Shown here: in pieces, positions 61,186-64,000 of the stretch
How the letters are laid out: each line of letters opens with the position of its first letter
How positions within the stretch are numbered: position 1 is the first letter of the stretch
Source of the DNA: Ignelater luminosus
Taxonomy: Eukaryota; Arthropoda; Insecta; Coleoptera; Elateridae
Direction: 5' to 3'
DNA length: 64,000 nt
Assembly: GCA_011009095.1 (NCBI GenBank)
Contig: VTPC01000895.1
Location: forward strand, 1-64,000
The notes under the pieces: model-generated
What the model was told of the DNA's origin: nothing
Databases searched by the model: none
Seen by the model: the letters and a program-made list of their open reading frames with translations, nothing else
Translations under genes and position numbers: made by a program

Positions 61186-62378
61186 CGAGGGTGGTCTGAA
61201 ACGTTTCCGACCTCAACGTGAAGATGGCAGCACTCGTAAATAAAAGCTACTGAATTTCGTTGTTCATCTGTTGACAGTTACTCACCAAAGTTTCAGCCAT
61301 TTTGGACGCGCAGTTTTTATGTAACAGTCGTTTGAGTGAGTTGATGTGAGTTTTTTTGTGAAAATGGACAAAATCGAGTATCGAGCTGTCATTAAATATT
61401 TGTTTTTCAAAGGCAATACGCCTTCGCAAATAAAAGATGAGTTGGATTCTGTGTATGGGGACTCTGAGCCGACGAAAACATCGCCAAAGTTCACCAAATG
61501 GTGCTAGACGACCGCCGAATTAAAGTGAGAGAGATAGCAGAGGTTATGAACATGTTAAAAGAACGTGTTTGTCACATATTAAATCAACATTTAGGCATGA
61601 GAAAGCTGTCCGCGCGTTGGGTGCCGCGTTTGCTCACGTTAGACCAAAAACGTGTTCGAATGAATATTTCCAACGCTCTTTTGGCGCAGTTTAGGCGAAA
61701 TAAATCCGAGTTTTGGCGCCGATTAATTACTGTAGATGAAACTTGAATACACCATTATACGCCCGAAACAAAAATACAGTCCAAACAGTGGACTGCAGAG
61801 GGGGAACCGGCTCCAAAAAAAGCAAAAACTGTTTTTCGGCTGGGAAAGTGATGGCGACTGTTTTTTTGGGATAGTCATGGAGTTATTTTAATCGATTATC
61901 TTCAAAAAGGAAAAACCATTACAGGAGCATACTATGCATCATTACTTGACAAGCTGAAGGCAGAACTTGCGAAAACACGGCTACATTTGCAGAAAAAGAA
62001 AATCCTGTTTCACCAAGACAACGCACCGTCTCACACCTCAGCGGTTGCCATGGCGAAAATCCACGAATTACGGTTTGAACTGCTTGACCATCCGCCTTAC
62101 TCACCAGATCTAGCCCCAAGCGACTTCTTTTTGTTCCCTCATCTAAAAATTGCGCTTGGAGGACAAAGATTTTCGTCAAATGAAAAGGCAATCACCTTCG
62201 TGAACAATTATTTTGCAGAGAAAAATGCCGAGTACTATTTGGACGGGTTACAGAGATGGGAGCATCGCTGGGAGAAGTGTGTAGAGTTACAAGAAGACTA
62301 TGTTGAAAAATAAAAAAAAATTTTCAGAAAAAATGTCTTGTATCTTTGTTAGGTCGGAAACTTTTCAGACCACCCTCG
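61186..62378 (+). mobile_element. mariner element, near full length
   Basis: The ends CGAGGGTGGTCTGAAACGTT and its inverse match at 27 of 28 positions (61186-61213 and 62351-62378) and are flanked by TA (61184-61185, 62379-62380). Length is 1193 bases. It is the same family as the fragment at 1-248, about 1% diverged apart from a 20-base deletion there. It encodes a broken D34D transposase. Confidence 0.97.
61364..62313 (+). pseudogene. mariner transposase (D34D), broken
   Basis: It starts MDKIEYRAVIKYLFFKGNTP at 61364. After DSVYGDS about 35-40 residues of the HTH/linker are deleted with a frame change, resuming at DENIAKVHQMVLDDRRIKVR. Then follow KLSARWVPRLLTLDQKRVRM and ITVDET (first Asp), where the next Trp codon is a stop. 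The frame is disturbed again at about 61840-61870 (TVFRLGK, then DSHGVILIDYLQKGKTI). HQDNAPSHTS (second Asp) and YSPDLAPSDFFLFP (third Asp) are separated by 34 residues, the D34D spacing of mariners proper. Stop at 62311-62313. Confidence 0.94.
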
Positions 62379-62380
62379 TA

Positions 62381-62913
62381 GGTATTACAAAAACGTTGTA
62401 AAGCGGTCTGATGAAGGTAAGGAGACAGTATGATCCGACAGACTCTTTTTCTGCCACAACATAGTTTAATAATTCAACAGTCAAACAATAAGTCTTGTTC
62501 ACGAATAGGAATTGAAAACAGTTTCACAACTTCGATAAATCATCGAACGAGTTTCCTTTGTTTTAGGTATCCTATTCAAGTTATTATAATAATAGCAAAC
62601 AAATATTTTTCATAAATGGCAATGAGAAATGCTATTGGAAAAAATCGAAATAGTGGAAACGCGGAGGATAGCTGACATTAAAAATAAGGCAATAAAGCCA
62701 GACGCTTTGGAGATAAAAGTTTTCTATTTCTGATGCTTTGTGATACCCGTACCCAGCTCATCATTTAGATCTAATACTATCACTCACTATCACTCTAAAA
62801 TTCAAATTCCAAATAAACTGCTAACGTGCAAATTTTATTCAAAATGACAGACCGTATTACCTAAATGTTTGCCGTTGAGGTGAGCATTACCTAGCTCTAT
62901 ATCTTTCCAAGTC
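62381..62913. other. AT-rich stretch, no gene recognised
   Basis: Nothing recognisable; a 61-codon frame at 62430-62615 has no motif. Confidence 0.4.
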
Positions 62914-63123
62914 CAAATTGAAACCAATCAATTTTAAATTGAGATCAATCAATTTCAAATTATACCAATCAACTTCAGATTGAGACTAATCTGAACTCAC
63001 AGTTAATTAGTCTCAATTTGAAATTGATTAATGTCAGTTTGAAGTAGATTGATCTGAACTTGAACCTCATTAGCCTAATTTGAAATTGATTGGTCTCGAT
63101 TTAAAATTAATTGGTTCCAATTC
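62914..63123. repeat. Foldback repeat with internal 20-bp subrepeats
   Basis: The left arm (62914-62992) holds repeats of (A/G)A(C/T)CAATCAATTT(C/T)AAATT. The right arm (63003-63123) holds the inverse, AATTTGAAATTGATTGGTCTC and variants, four times. The arms pair into an imperfect palindrome with a short loop at TGAACTCACAG. Confidence 0.7.
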
Positions 63124-64000
63124 GATCTTGAAAAGGTACAGATCTAGACATTGCTGGAGAACAGCACATCTATAGCATTCATAGTTTAAAACTGCAAGAT
63201 ATTAATTGGAAAACGGTACAAAGCACCATGGTACAAAATGTAGCTGGATTTGGGACAATATTCTACAGTACTGGCTATATTGTCAATCAGAAAATACTTA
63301 ATGCTGCTCACAAAAACAACTATCATGTAGCAGTGGGCTATTTTAGAGAATATGTAGGCTAATGGAATGCATGTCAATATTTGGTGGGTACCTCCACATG
63401 AAGCAAAGACGCTCCACATAAGTGACCAGAAATCTTGCAACCCCGTGAAGACTTGGGTTTGAAACAATCTAAAAGATAAACATTACACTTCTTCTTAGAG
63501 ATACTGCAATGAAATACTTTAAACTGTTTTTCCAAAACGTATTGAAAAACACACAATTAGTAAGAGTATCAAAAACTCTGGGTAAGCTATGCAAAATGGG
63601 GAAGGAAATTTCCTACCATATCATATAGATAGTCATTGCCGAACATTTCAAAGACTGTCTGGTAAGAGCTATTCTGTACTGGATCAGACTCGTAGGGTTA
63701 TTTTAGGCAATAGAGTTTACCAATGATATCTTTTTGGATAGCTGTTGACTAAAAATAATTATACTGACCGAACGTAATCTTGTAAATCTATTGATATGAA
63801 AAGAATTCCTTCATGCTAATTAAGGTGATATTAACTCAAGACAGTTTCTACTGTACTTCTGCTCTGACCATGATAATACTAACTTGATAATAATATACGT
63901 GGACAATTTTCAACAATACTTTAAGATATTAGGACCATATGGGCCATTTAAAAAAAGAAATGCATAGACAACAGTAAATCAGTTTAACAGGAATCCCCAC
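63124..64000. other. AT-rich stretch, no gene recognised
   Basis: A 93-codon minus frame (63186-63467) and its overlapping neighbour show no known motif and no splice support. Confidence 0.35.

Noticed and set aside
1-64000. tRNA, rRNA or CRISPR features
   Set aside because: No cloverleaf with conserved A/B boxes, no rRNA-like stretch and no spacer-repeat array was seen; CRISPR is not expected in an insect nuclear genome.

Overview
The window looks like AT-rich nuclear DNA of an insect, probably holometabolous. The evidence is host exons split by GT-AG introns, an insect-type shaggy/GSK-3 N-terminus, a winged eye (BAH domain) gene, D34D mariners, a BED-finger hAT element and several decayed LINEs. 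A beetle is plausible but not proven. The assembly is draft quality: there is a 400-base N run at 13540-13939 and a 10-base N run inside an AAT repeat at 40020-40029.

Host genes all read on the minus strand. (1) The first coding exon of shaggy (GSK-3 beta) is at 29877-29961, with a CpG-rich promoter/5' UTR stretch up to about 30480. Its kinase exons are not seen, so the first intron should run leftwards through the repeat-filled 1-29876 and out of the window. (2) The 3' part of winged eye occupies 41436-47823 as six exons (about 946 residues), ending in the BAH domain; its 5' exons were not found. (3) A small two-exon gene of unknown function (78 residues, hydrophobic N-terminus) lies at 52192-52537. 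A further exon-like stretch on the plus strand (32570-32732) and two GC-richer islands (57630-57840, 58080-58170) may be gene parts or regulatory DNA.

The rest is mainly transposon debris. Mariner copies lie at 1-248, 49856-51044 and 61186-62378. A Tc1/mariner-like element with 620-bp terminal inverted repeats lies at 22442-24582. A hAT element with matching 8-bp target duplications lies at 34127-36242. LINE fragments lie near 11950, 18540, 31200, 33250, 37480-39190 and 54416-55330. Short inverted-repeat elements lie at 1028-1650, 4523-4684, 19371-20010, 25233-25732, 33900-34070 and 62914-63123. There are three blocks of degenerate repeats (7180-10760, 19010-19290, 59760-61010) that share a short core motif, and a roughly 138-bp tandem repeat at 16940-17490.

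Nothing here forms a metabolic or defence gene cluster. The host genes are two conserved developmental/chromatin regulators arranged head to tail, plus one unrecognised small gene, in a repeat-rich region.
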